Positions 46,606 through 56,476 of a stretch of DNA of 64,000 nt are shown here, one piece after another; the first letter of the stretch is position 1; every line of letters begins with the position of its first letter. Origin of the DNA: Chitinimonas arctica. Lineage in GTDB: Bacteria; Pseudomonadota; Gammaproteobacteria; Burkholderiales; Chitinimonadaceae. Below the pieces are notes generated by a model, which worked only from the letters and a program-made list of their open reading frames with translations, did not search any database and was not told the origin of the DNA. The stretch lies in NCBI RefSeq assembly GCF_007431345.1, contig NZ_CP041730.1:1736001-1800000 (forward strand). Direction: 5' to 3'. The translations under genes and the position numbers were made by a program.

Positions 46606-49600
46606 ATGCATATATCCGAACTTTGCATTCGCCGCCCGGTAATGACGACCCTGTTGTCGATCTCGGTGGTATTGCTGGGCCTGTTCGCCTACCAGAAGCT
46701 GCCTATCGCGGCGCTGCCCTCTTTCGATACGCCAACCATCAATGTATCGGCCAATCTGCCGGGAGCCTCGCCGGAAACCATGGCGGCCTCGGTGGCGACG
46801 GTGCTGGAGAAGCAGTTTTCCACCATTGCCGGCCTGAAACTGATCACCTCGACTTCGCGCCAGAGTTCCACCTCCATCACGCTGGAATTCGATGAGGACC
46901 GCGATATCGACAAGGCGGCGGTGGATGTGCAAGCCGCCTTGCTGCGGGCCCAGCGTGCCTTGCCGGACGATATGACCGATCTGCCGTCCTATCGCAAGGT
47001 CAATCCGGCCGACCAGGCCATTATCCTGCTCAGCCTGACTTCGCCGTCGCTTTCCTTGTCGGAGCTGAACAACTATGCCGACAATCTGATCGCCCCCAGC
47101 CTCGCCACCATCAGTGGCGTGGCCCAGGTGAATGTCTATGGCCAGCGCAAATACGCGGTACGCGTCAGTATCGATCCCGACCGTCTGGCGGCCCGCAATT
47201 TGACCCTGTCGGATGTCAGCCAGGCCATACGCGCCGCCAACGCCAATAGTCCGGTCGGCGTGCTGGACGGGCAACGGCAGCAGTTGATTATCGAAGCCAA
47301 TAAGCAGCTGACCGACGCCAATGCCTTTCGCCAGCTGGTGATCGCCCTGCGCGAGGGCCAGCCTGTCCGGCTGGGCGAGCTGGGCCGGGTCGAGGACAGC
47401 ATCCAGACCCTGACCACCGGCGCCTTCATCAATGGCGAGGTGGGCATTGTCATGGGGGTGCAGCGCCAGCCCGATGCCAATACCGTGGAAGTGGTCGATC
47501 GGATCCGCGAGGTCATGCCGCGGCTGGTCAAGCAGATGCCGGCCTCCATCGGCGTACAGTTCCGCAATGACCGCTCCAGTTCCATCCGCGAAGCCATCCA
47601 CGATGTGAACTTCACCCTGGGACTGACCGTGGTGCTGGTGGTGATGGTGATCTTCCTCTTCCTGCGCCGCGCCACCGCCACGCTGATCCCCACCGTCACC
47701 CTGCCGATCTCGCTGATCTCCACCTTCGCGCTGATGGCCTGGCTGGGCAACTCGCTCAACAATATCTCCTTGCTGGGCATCACCCTGGCCGTCGGCCTGG
47801 TGGTGGACGACGCCATCGTGGTTTTGGAAAACATCGTCCGCTATATCGAGGAGGGCATGGCGCCGTTCGATGCCGCCATCAAGGGCGCCAAGGAAGTGGC
47901 GTTTACCATCCTGTCGATCTCCCTGTCGCTGGTGGCCGTCTTTATCCCCATCTTCTTTATGCCCGGCGTCATCGGCAAGCTGTTCCACGAATTCGCCGTG
48001 GTAGTCAGCCTGGCGATCGTGATTTCCGGCATTGCTTCGCTGACCTTGATCCCGCTGCTGTGCGCCCGCCTGCTCAAGCACGAAGCGCATAATGCGCCGG
48101 CCGGACTGATCAGCCGGCTGTTCGAGCGGTTTTTCGAGCGCATGATCAACGGCTATCAGCGCTCGCTCGATAGCGCTCTGCGCCATCGCGCCGTGGTGCT
48201 GGGTGTCGCGCTGCTCACTTTCGTGCTGACGGCGGTGTTTTTCTACACCATACCCAAGGGCTTTTTTCCGGAAGAGGATATCGGCCAGATCACGGTCGGC
48301 ACCGAGGGCGCCCTGGATGTGGCCTTTCCGACCATGCTGGGACTGCAGCAACAGGTCGAGGCCAAGCTGCGCCAAAGCCCGCACGTGGACCAGCTGGTGT
48401 CGGTCATCGGTGGCGGCATGAACAGCAATAATTCCGGCCGTTTCTTCCTGACGCTGAAACCGAAGGGCCAACGCCCGCCCATGAAACAAGTGGTGGAAGA
48501 CCTGCGCAAATCGGTCGCCGGCATCACCGGGGTACGGGTGTTCTTCAATCCCGACCAGAACCTGCGCATAGGCGGCCGCCCCAGCAACAGTAAATACCAG
48601 TACACCTTGCAAAGCGTGCAATCCGGCGAACTCTACGAATGGGCGGAGAAATTGCAGAAGGCCCTGCAGAACGATCCGCTGCTACGCGATGTCAGTACCG
48701 ATGCGCAACGCCGGGGCCTGCAAGCCACCCTGCAGATAGACCGGGAAAAGGCCGCGCGGCTGGGCGTGGATATGGCGACCCTGCGCGATACCCTCTACGC
48801 CGCGTTCGGCGATCGCCAGGTCGCGACCATCTATACCCCTAGCGACGACTACCCCGTCATGATGCGGCTGGACGATGCCTTCCGCAGCGACGAAAGCGCG
48901 TTTGCCAGGATACGGATACGGGCCGCCGGCGGTGAACTGGTACCGCTCAGCAGTTTTGCCACCGTCAAACGCACGATCGGCCCACCTCGGTCAATCACCA
49001 GGGCCAATTGCAGGCGGTCACCCTGTCGTTCAACCTGCCGCCGGGCGTCACCCTGGGCGAGGCATTGAAACGGGTCGATGCCGTCAAGCAGGAGCTGGGC
49101 GTACCGCAAACCATCCTCACCAGCCTGGGTGGGGACGCGGCCACCTTCCAGTCCAGCCAAGCTAGCCAAATGGCGCTTATCCTGCTGGCGCTGGTGGTTA
49201 TCTATGTTCTGCTGGGTGTGCTGTACGAGAGTTTTATCCACCCCATCACCATCCTGGCCGGCTTGCCGTCGGCAGCGGTGGGCGCCTTGCTCACCTTGCG
49301 GCTGTTCGACCTGGAACTGACCTTGATCGCGGTGATCGGAATTCTGATGCTGATCGGCATCGTCAAGAAGAATGCCATCATGATGATCGACTTCGCGGTG
49401 GAGGCCCGCCACCAGGGTGAAAGCAACGCGCTCAACGCCATCCGCCAAGCCTGCCTGCTACGCTTCCGACCCATCATGATGACCACCCTGGCCGCCATGA
49501 TGGGTGCGCTGCCCATCGCACTCGGCCTGGGCGCCGGCGCAGAACTGCGCCAGCCATTGGGCCTCGCGGTGGTCGGCGGGCTGATCTTCTCGCAACTGAT

Positions 49601-49694
49601 CACGCTCTACATCACGCCGGTACTGTATGTCTTCTTCGATGGCCTGCAGGAGCGGGCGAGGCGGCGTTGGCGCCAGGCAGCGCCCGCTCGTTGA
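46606..49694 (+). pseudogene. RND (HAE/MdtB-like) efflux pump, single-base frameshift
   Basis: Together the frames give about 1029 residues, the full RND length. The proton-relay helix LGITLAVGLVVDDAIVVLEN is intact, as are PGASPETMAASVATVLEKQF and the C-terminal RPIMMTTLAAMMGALPIAL. The first frame breaks near 48983: after ATVKRTIGP the reading should go on TSVNHQGQLQAVTLSFNL, and one base is missing in GGCCCACC. Downstream the reading frame is open and normal to 49694. This may be a true deletion, which would leave an inactive pump, or a sequencing error in a C-run. Apart from that site the gene shows no decay. Confidence 0.88.
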
Positions 49695-49718
49695 TGGCGC
49701 TGCCGGAGAAAGGCAGCG

Positions 49719-50417
49719 TTATTTCATACCATTGATGATCGCCCGGCACATTTCGGTCAGCATGATCTGCAGCTGACTGATCATGGCGATCAGGTTGTTG
49801 AAAAGCTGAACGATTTTCTGGATAAGCAGATTGTCCTGGGCATTCTGGTCGGTACCTTGTTGGCCAATGGCGTCCGCAGCCGCTTTGAGCTGCTCGTAGT
49901 GGCCCCGGTCCGCAAATTTTTCCTTTTCACCTTTCTCTTTAACCCAAAGAAAAAATTCCATCTTCTCACCATCCGGCAATGGCGTACCCTGTGCTCGATT
50001 ATGAATTCTGTTCCATTTGTCGAGAGTAGCGGGAGAGTCCGGTCCTATATTACGTTCCTCCATCCATCGGTCGATGCCTTTGCCATCGATAGGAATACTC
50101 AAGCGCCTGAATTCGTCGATGATCTTTTGGTCAAGCTTTATCGTGGAACCGGGATCTTTCCCTTGAAAATCGGAAATGACGGACTGGACCTTTGCGGCCA
50201 GTGCGGTACATTGGCGCGCATAGTCCGCCCGCTTCTTCATTTCCTGGAACTTGGCATCGGCGCGTTCGGCGGCAATACGCACCAGCCCCGCCAATATATC
50301 AAGCGCGTCCGATATGACATTGTTGCCGAGGATAGGCGGCGTCCCCAGGAATCCCGTGTCTGCAGTCGCCGGCTCGGCAAGGACGTTCACGGGCGGCATG
50401 GTAAGAACTTCGGGCAT
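49719..50417 (-). CDS. Helical protein, possible type III secretion-associated (EspA/SseB-like)
   Basis: A 232-residue protein without signal peptide or lipobox. It opens with a polar stretch (MPEVLTMPPVNVLAEPATAD), then alternates charged helices (AERADAKFQEMKKRADYARQ) and ends with an amphipathic helical tail (QKIVQLFNNLIAMISQLQIM, then EMCRAIINGMK). This pattern of long helices with a C-terminal amphipathic segment resembles translocator or filament proteins of EspA/SseB type. It does not prove them. GGAG lies eight bases before ATG 50417. It is separate from its neighbours, and no other secretion genes are in the window. Confidence 0.6.
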   Translation of the reverse strand: MPEVLTMPPVNVLAEPATADTGFLGTPPILGNNVISDALDILAGLVRIAAERADAKFQEMKKRADYARQCTALAAKVQSVISDFQGKDPGSTIKLDQKIIDEFRRLSIPIDGKGIDRWMEERNIGPDSPATLDKWNRIHNRAQGTPLPDGEKMEFFLWVKEKGEKEKFADRGHYEQLKAAADAIGQQGTDQNAQDNLLIQKIVQLFNNLIAMISQLQIMLTEMCRAIINGMK

Positions 50418-50682
50418 ATGAGTAGCTCCTGTTTCAATTGCCTGGAATAAGTTATGCAGGGAATATTTTCGATAGCCTGCTCTTCAAAACCATTCGCAGG
50501 TCGGTTGGATTTTTTGGGCACTACATGCACAAAGCTGCAAATCGCACCCCAATGCAAAGCAAGCCTTGCACAGTGCCCATTGTAAGAAGTAGTCGCTCAC
50601 CCGCCTTTTCACCACACGGCAAAACTATCGCTTTTGGAAACATGAACATGCTGGGATACGGCGCGCAGCTACGCTCATAAGC
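50418..50682. other. Intergenic stretch, no gene seen
   Basis: With the terminator that follows it this makes a 348-base gap between the helical protein and the protease. It is A+T-richer than its surroundings and holds the ribosome site and presumably the promoter of the helical-protein gene. An 80-codon frame on the plus strand lacks any known feature and was not accepted. Confidence 0.45.
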
Positions 50683-50723
50683 CATGAAAAAGCCGGCGCC
50701 AAAAAGGCGCCGGCTTTTTCATG
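50683..50723. terminator. Bidirectional terminator after the S8 protease
   Basis: A perfect 18-base stem, from CATGAAAAAGCCGGCGCC (50683-50700) to GGCGCCGGCTTTTTCATG (50706-50723), encloses AAAAA. T-runs flank it on both strands, so it ends transcripts from either side; it lies 43 bases beyond the protease stop. Confidence 0.92.
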
Positions 50724-50765
50724 GGCGGCGGCAACCCGTACCGGGCCGCCGTCCTGCCGGTTGGC

Positions 50766-52579
50766 TTACCAGTTGAACTTCAGGGTGTATTTGCCATTGG
50801 TCGACCCCGTGCCGCCGGAGTAGTACATCACCTTCACATAGCGGACGGCCGAAGCGCCGCTGCTATTGCCGGACGATGCGGTATCGACCTTGCCGGCGCC
50901 CAGTTCGCTCTTGGCGAGCTGGGTGCTGCTGGCGTTATATATATAGAGGTCGTAGTCGGCGGTGCTGCTGCCTGGCGTCATGGTGGCCGTCAGCGTCTTG
51001 CCTGCCGGCAGGGTCACCTTGAACCAGTCGGCATCGCTGCTGCTGCCCATATTGGCGTTCAGCGTAACCGGTGCGGCAACCGTGTTGGCCGTGGCCAGCG
51101 TATTGTTCGATTCGGTTTCGCTATTGCCCGGAATGTCGCCTATGGCTGCCTTGACGGCGGCGAAGGCATCCAGCATGCCGGTGCCGCAACCGCTGCACGA
51201 TGCAACGAAGGGGCGGGCCGAGGACTTCAGCAGGCTTTCGACCTGATCGGGCGTCAGCGAAGGCTTGGCCGCGATCATCAGCGCCGCAACGGCCGCCACA
51301 TGCGGCGTGGCCATCGAGGTGCCCTGGAAGAAGGCGTAGTTGTCCGCGCCGGGCGCCGAGGTACCGGCATTCAGGGTGGACAGGATGCCGTTCGGATCGG
51401 TAGCGCTATTCATCGCGCCACCGGGCCGGACAGATCGACGACGGTGCCGAAGTTGGAGTAATACGCACGTGCGCCGGTCTTGCCGTATGCCGCCACGGTC
51501 ACCACGCCGGCGCAATTGGCCGGATTGGAGTTCCTGGCATCCTGCGATTCGTTGCCGGCCGCCACCACCACTACGGTCCCGCGCGCGCGGGCTGCATTGA
51601 TGGCGTTTTGCGAGGTAGCGTCACACGCACCCGGGCCGCCCAGCGACATATTGATCACGCGGGCAGGATTGGGGTTGGCCGGCAGGCCAGCCACCGAACC
51701 ACCGGACGCCCAGATCATGCCGTCGGCGATATCGGAGGTATAGCCGCCGCACTTGCCCAGCACCCGGACCGGCAGCACCTTGGCGTTGTAGGCAAGGCCC
51801 GCCACGCCGATGCCGTTATGGGTCACCGCCGCAATCGTGCCGGCCACATGGGTGCCGTGCCAGCTGGAGTCGCTGGCTTCTTCGCCTACGCCGCACTCCT
51901 CGGCGACCACGGCATCGCCGGTATCGCGCGCATCGCTGTCGCGGCCATTGCCGTCGTTGCCGGTTTCGGCATCGTTGATCATGTCGTAGCCGCCGACGAT
52001 ATTGGCGGCCAGGTCGACGTGCGGACGATAGCCGGTATCCAGCACCGCCACCACCACGCCGCTACCGGTCGACAGATCCCAGGCCGCCGGGGCATTCACA
52101 CCGGCCACGCTGTTCTGCAGGTCCCACTGGTCGCTCCAGCGCGCATCGTTCGGATTGGCCGCCATGATGCGCAGGATGCGGTCCGGCTCGGCGTATTCGA
52201 TGCTGGTGTCGCCCTTGGCCATTTCAGCGGCCATGCTGGCCACTTGGCCGACCGGCATGCGCTTGTCCAGCTTCCACACCTGGGTGCCCATGCCGCCATG
52301 GCGCAGGAAGCGGGCGTTGCCGCCGAAACGGCCGACCGCGCTCTGGATACGCGATTGCCGTTCGGCCGCCACGGTCGCCTTGGCCGTTGCGCCACTGGCG
52401 CTGGCGGCCTGCAGCGAGGTCACGCCGCTGTCACGATACTTCACAATAATCCGGTCGGTGCTCTGTCCCTTGGGTGCCACTGCCACCTGTGCCGCCACGG
52501 CCGATCCGGCCAGCAGGCCAAGGGCAACCGCTACACCGCTTTTCCTGAAAAGCGGTGCCCATGCTGTGCTTCTTTTCAT
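50766..52579 (-). pseudogene. Secreted S8 subtilisin-like serine protease with PPC domain, frameshifted
   Basis: The reading covers about 600 residues. A signal peptide (MKRSTAWAPLFRKSGVAVAL then LLAGSAVA) and an inhibitor-like prodomain precede the catalytic domain with VVVAVLDTGYRPHVD (D181), SSWHGTHVAGTIAA (H241), VVVVAAGNES and, past the break, QGTSMATPHVAAVAAL (serine). A pre-peptidase C-terminal domain ends the protein (DADWFKVTLPAGKTLTATMT). The break is at about 51418-51424. After VVDLSGP the frame should go to GGAMNSATD, and one base of a C/G-run is missing; the first frame ends VAR and stops. Upstream, GGAG precedes ATG 52579. Real inactivation or error cannot be told apart. Confidence 0.85.
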
Positions 52580-53068
52580 CTACTTAGCTCCGTTTGTATT
52601 GCTACTTCGCGCCGGGGCTCCGCCGGCGCTGGGATGTAAACCACCGTCCGTCTACCGCTGGTGCGGTGACAGTCGTGGAGCCTGGGGGGTGTCGGGGAAC
52701 GACCGTGCGTTAAACAGGCACGGTGTAGTCGGCGGCGGAGCCGGATAAAGCGAGGCCGGCGGGAGAAAAATCCCGGACCGGTAAAGGCGCTTGAGCGCGA
52801 GCAAACCAGAACATGCCAAACCCTCCGTGGCAGGCGCGCACCCATGGCGCGGCCTCGCCGAGACGAAAACGGCTGGCCGGGCGCGTGGCCCGGCGGCGTG
52901 TATTCAGAAACTGGAAATGCGTTGGGAAGCTGAACCCGGCGGATGGATATCCACACACAGGGCGACCGGTCTGTATGCCGATTCGAAGTGGAGGCAATCT
53001 ATCCACATCGAGTTGTCATAACAATATTTTTGTCATCTTTGTTGACAACTCGCAACAACAGGAGACGT
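52580..53068. other. Intergenic stretch upstream of the S8 protease, no gene seen
   Basis: With the terminator at 53069-53112 and bases to 53271, this gap is nearly 700 bases. Near 52580 it holds the protease ribosome site (GGAGCTAAGTAG). Around 53010-53050 there is a GTTGTC...GACAAC inverted pair with an A+T-rich middle. Frames here on both strands are GC-driven and carry no domain. Confidence 0.45.
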
Positions 53069-53112
53069 AAAAAAGCCACCTGAATGCATCGGAAACGAGC
53101 ATACAGGCGGCT
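53069..53112 (-). terminator. Terminator downstream of the ferredoxin
   Basis: AGCCACCTGAATGC (53074-53087) pairs with GCATACAGGCGGCT (53099-53112) with two mismatches, and on the minus strand a six-T run follows. It lies about 160 bases beyond the ferredoxin stop. Confidence 0.65.
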
Positions 53113-53271
53113 CCACCCATTCCGCATAAATTGGTATTTTTACAATGGAATCAACCAGATCAGAACAGCGCGCTTCATTGCGGAGGCGCAAAATCAAGGT
53201 GGTGGTTTTTTTGTCATTCTGAAATGGATGCCAAAGCAGGAGGCCGTGCGGATTTTCCGACCCTACCAGTC

Positions 53272-53625
53272 CTACCAGTTTACTTTCAAGACCCCTTCCG
53301 GCAGGCGCACGTGACAGGCCAAGCGGGGCAGATCCGGGTGATCGGGCAGGCTGGCGGCCTGTCGTTGCGACTCATCGAGCAAGTCCAGCCGGGCGAGGAC
53401 GTTGCGCTCCTTGCCCGTCATCACCACCTGCCGCTCGGCGTCCTCTTCCAAGGGCTGCAAGCGGACCACGCAGGCTCCGCAGGTTCCCTGTCCGCAACGC
53501 CAGTAAAGCGGTAAGCGCCCTTCGCGCGACAGTTCGCGAACGGCATCGATCAGCAGACTGCCGTCATCGGCATGGACTTCCAATGCGGCGCGCATACCGC
53601 CGCCTTGCAGGACAAGCAGGGTCAT
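53272..53625 (-). CDS. 2Fe-2S ferredoxin-like protein
   Basis: A 117-residue protein of plant-type ferredoxin fold. The cluster ligands are in RCGQGTCGACVVRL (CxxxxCxxC) and in LPRLACHVRLPEGV. Compared with standard ferredoxins it is near normal length. GGAG-type sequence precedes ATG 53625. It stands divergent to the Slt gene, with no reductase or oxygenase partner in view, so the electron acceptor is unknown. Confidence 0.88.
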   Translation of the reverse strand: MTLLVLQGGGMRAALEVHADDGSLLIDAVRELSREGRLPLYWRCGQGTCGACVVRLQPLEEDAERQVVMTGKERNVLARLDLLDESQRQAASLPDHPDLPRLACHVRLPEGVLKVNW

Positions 53626-53742
53626 TTCCGGACTCCGGACAGGCGGGAAAGCCAGGCGGGCCCGGCAACTTCCGAACCCCGCGTAAACGCTGATGGCGCC
53701 TGTGTTACATTAGTTTTAATACGATCTATTCCATGCCCCATT

Positions 53743-55713
53743 ATGAAGCCTTTGCTCCCCTCGCTCTTGCTTGGCCTTGCCACCCTTTTTTGCCATGCCG
53801 CGCTAGTGGACGATATGGACAGCGCCCGTGAGGCCGCCCGCACCGGCAAGCTGGAAAGACTGGCCGACATCACCCTCCGTACCGACGGTACCGCGCTGGA
53901 AATGTACCCGCGCTATTGGCTGCTGTCGGTACAGCTCGAACAGCTTTCCGAGACCGAAATCCTGGCCTTCCTGGAACGCTACAAGGGTAGCCTGCTGGCG
54001 GATCGCCTGCGTGGCGAATGGCTGAAGATCCTGGCCAAACGCGGTAGTTGGGCGCAGTTCGAACGCGAATGGCCCAAATTGATCCAATGGGAAGTCGGCA
54101 GCGAGCTGCACTGCGACCGCCTGCAACTGGCCCAGGTCCAACGCGACCAGGCCATGTTGGCGCAGGAAGGCAAACCGCTGTGGTTCAAGCCTCGCGCCAT
54201 GCCGGAAGCCTGCGCGCCGGTATTCGACGCACTGTTCGCGACCGGCCAGCTGGACAACGAAGCGGTCTGGATGCGCATTCGCCTGGCGCTGGAAGCCAAC
54301 AATGCCGAATTCGCCATCCAGTTGCTGCCGCGGCTGGCCAATCCGGCCGGCATCGACGCGAAGAAAACCCGCGCCGTATTGGGCAAGCCGGAAAAAGCCA
54401 TGAGCGGCCTGACCTTGCTCAGCCGCGGGGGACGGACCCTGGCCTTGTATGCCATCGATCGCGCCGGCCGCGATGAGCCGGACCGTGGCCACGCCCTGCT
54501 GGACAAGGTGCTGGATCGATTGCCGGAAGGCGACCGGCGCCATGCCTGGAGCCGGCTGGGCTACCACGCCGCTCGCCGCCTGGATGCCCGTGCCTTGACC
54601 TGGTATGGCAAGGGCGAAGCGCTGACCCGCCTCGATGAGGAAGGCCGCGCCTGGTACGTACGCGCCGGCTTGCGCGCGGGCGACTGGCAGGCCGTCGCCA
54701 ACGGTATCGACGCCATGCCGGACGGAGAGAAAAGCATCGCCGCCTGGCGCTATTGGCGCGCCCGCGCCTACCAGCACGCCGGCCAGCCGGCGGAGGCCAA
54801 TAAGCGCTATGCCGAGTTGTCCACCGAGCACCACTACTACGGCTTGCTGGCCCGCGAGGAAATGGGCACGGTGATCGATACCTCGCAAGGCCGCTACAAG
54901 CCGAACAATGACGAACTGCAAGCCATTCGCCTGCTACCCAATATCGAACGCGCCCTGGCGCTCAACACCATGAATTGGCGCACCGAGGCCCTGCGCGAGT
55001 GGAACTGGGCCATGCGCGGCCTGAGCGACCGGCAATTGCTGGCCGCCGCCGAGGTGGCGCGGCAAAGCCGCTGGTACGACCGCGCCATCTATTCGGCGGA
55101 GCGCACGCGTGAATTGCATGACTTCAGCCTGCGCTTCCTGGCCCCCTACCGCGATGTCACCCAGGTCTATGCGCGCGATCTCGGCTTGGACGAGGCCTGG
55201 ATGTATGGGTTGATACGGCAGGAAAGCCGCTTTGTCACCGTCGCACGCTCCAGCGTGGGCGCCCAGGGCCTGATGCAGCTGATGCCGGCCACCGCCCGCT
55301 GGGTGGCCAAAAGGATGGGGGTCAGCTACTCCCCGAGCGCCGTGAACGAAATCGGCACCAATGTGCAACTGGGGACCTATTATCTCAAGTACGTGCTGGA
55401 CAGCCTGGGCAACCAGCCGGTACTGGCCAGCGCGGCCTACAACGCCGGCCCGGGCCGGGCGCGCAACTGGCGGGCGGACCGGCCGCTGGAAGGCGCGATC
55501 TATGCCGAAAACATCCCCTTCAGCGAAACCCGCGATTACGTAAAGAAGGTCATGGCCAACGCCGTCTACTACGCCCAGGCTTTCGGCAAGGGCGAAACCT
55601 CGCTCAAGCGCCGCATGGGCGTGGTGCCGGCCAAGGGCGGCAGCGAAGCGGACGTCGACACCGCGCCGCCCGCCCAAGGCGGCGGCGACGCGGTCCAGGC
55701 CGAGCAGCCATAA
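53743..55713 (+). CDS. slt: Soluble lytic murein transglycosylase
   Basis: A 656-residue exported enzyme. The signal peptide is MKPLLPSLLLGLATLFCHAA. A long helical superhelix (~30-470) precedes the SLT catalytic domain, in which YGLIRQESRFVTVARSSVGA carries the catalytic glutamate, then QGLMQLMPATARWVAKRMG, ASAAYNAGPGRARNWRADRP and FSETRDYVKKVMANAVYYAQ. It cleaves peptidoglycan to anhydromuropeptides and works in the periplasm. Length and domain order match Slt70. ATG 53743 has no strong ribosome site. It diverges from the ferredoxin gene. Confidence 0.94.
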   Translation: MKPLLPSLLLGLATLFCHAALVDDMDSAREAARTGKLERLADITLRTDGTALEMYPRYWLLSVQLEQLSETEILAFLERYKGSLLADRLRGEWLKILAKRGSWAQFEREWPKLIQWEVGSELHCDRLQLAQVQRDQAMLAQEGKPLWFKPRAMPEACAPVFDALFATGQLDNEAVWMRIRLALEANNAEFAIQLLPRLANPAGIDAKKTRAVLGKPEKAMSGLTLLSRGGRTLALYAIDRAGRDEPDRGHALLDKVLDRLPEGDRRHAWSRLGYHAARRLDARALTWYGKGEALTRLDEEGRAWYVRAGLRAGDWQAVANGIDAMPDGEKSIAAWRYWRARAYQHAGQPAEANKRYAELSTEHHYYGLLAREEMGTVIDTSQGRYKPNNDELQAIRLLPNIERALALNTMNWRTEALREWNWAMRGLSDRQLLAAAEVARQSRWYDRAIYSAERTRELHDFSLRFLAPYRDVTQVYARDLGLDEAWMYGLIRQESRFVTVARSSVGAQGLMQLMPATARWVAKRMGVSYSPSAVNEIGTNVQLGTYYLKYVLDSLGNQPVLASAAYNAGPGRARNWRADRPLEGAIYAENIPFSETRDYVKKVMANAVYYAQAFGKGETSLKRRMGVVPAKGGSEADVDTAPPAQGGGDAVQAEQP

Positions 55714-55785
55714 GCCGCTTTATCCACTACGGCGCCGGGAGCCACTACCCTGGCGCCGGCATGCAACACCCCTAGAGAGACAACC

Positions 55786-56464
55786 ATGCGACTTGTCATC
55801 GGTAACAAAGCCTACTCCTCCTGGTCCTTGCGCCCCTGGTTGCTGCTCCGGCAATTCGACATTCCATTCGAAGAGATTCTGATCCCGCTGTACCAAGCCG
55901 ACAGCGGCACGGCCCTGCTGAAGTACGCGCCGACCGGCAAGGTGCCCAGCCTGCACGACGGCGCCGTCAATGTCTGGGAGTCCCTGGCTATCTGCGAATA
56001 CCTGGCCGAATTGCATCCGGACAAGCCCCTGTGGCCGACCGACCGCGCCCAACGCGCCGAAGCGCGCGCTATCGGCCGAAATGCATGCCGGCTTCAGCGC
56101 CCTGCGCCAGCATTACCCCTTCAACGCCCGCCGTGTCCTGCCGGCCGCTCCGCGCCCGCCCGAAGTGGAACGCGATATCACCCGCTTCTCCGCCCTGGTG
56201 GAAAGCCTACGGGTCCGCTTCGCCGCCCGCGGCCCCTTCCTGATGGGTGAATTCAGCATCCTCGACGCGATGTACGCGCCGGTCGCCGGCCGTTGCCGGA
56301 CCTATTCCATCGCCCTGCCCAGCCGCAGCCAGGCCTGGGTGGACCATATCCTGGCACTGCCGGCCATGGTCGAATGGTATGCGGCGGCGGCGGAAGAGCC
56401 ATGGATACTGCCCGCCAGCGAACCCCAGGGTGCGGCTGACGACACCTCCGGCGCGACCGCGTAG
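55786..56464 (+). pseudogene. Glutathione S-transferase-like protein, frameshifted
   Basis: The frames join into about 225 residues of a GST. The start MRLVIGNKAYSSWSLRPWLL, then YAPTGKVPSLHDGA and VWESLAICEYLAEL, form the thioredoxin-like half with the substrate loop and the SxAI-type motif. The second half, LSAEMHAGFSALRQHYPFNA through GEFSILDAMYAPVAGR, is the helical domain. The break is in the GC run near 56062-56070, where EARA should lead to LSAEMH; losing one GC pair, or gaining one base, would cause it. Both halves are otherwise clean, so the change is recent or an error. Confidence 0.82.
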
Positions 56465-56476
56465 CCAGCCGGACGT

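Noticed and set aside
46567..48621. A 684-codon frame on the minus strand
   Set aside because: It is antisense to the RND pump, and its translation is rich in H, Q, G and R, typical of a GC shadow.
50438..50680. A small plus-strand gene between the helical protein and the protease
   Set aside because: No motif, poor start and no conservation cue; it looks like chance in an A+T-richer gap.
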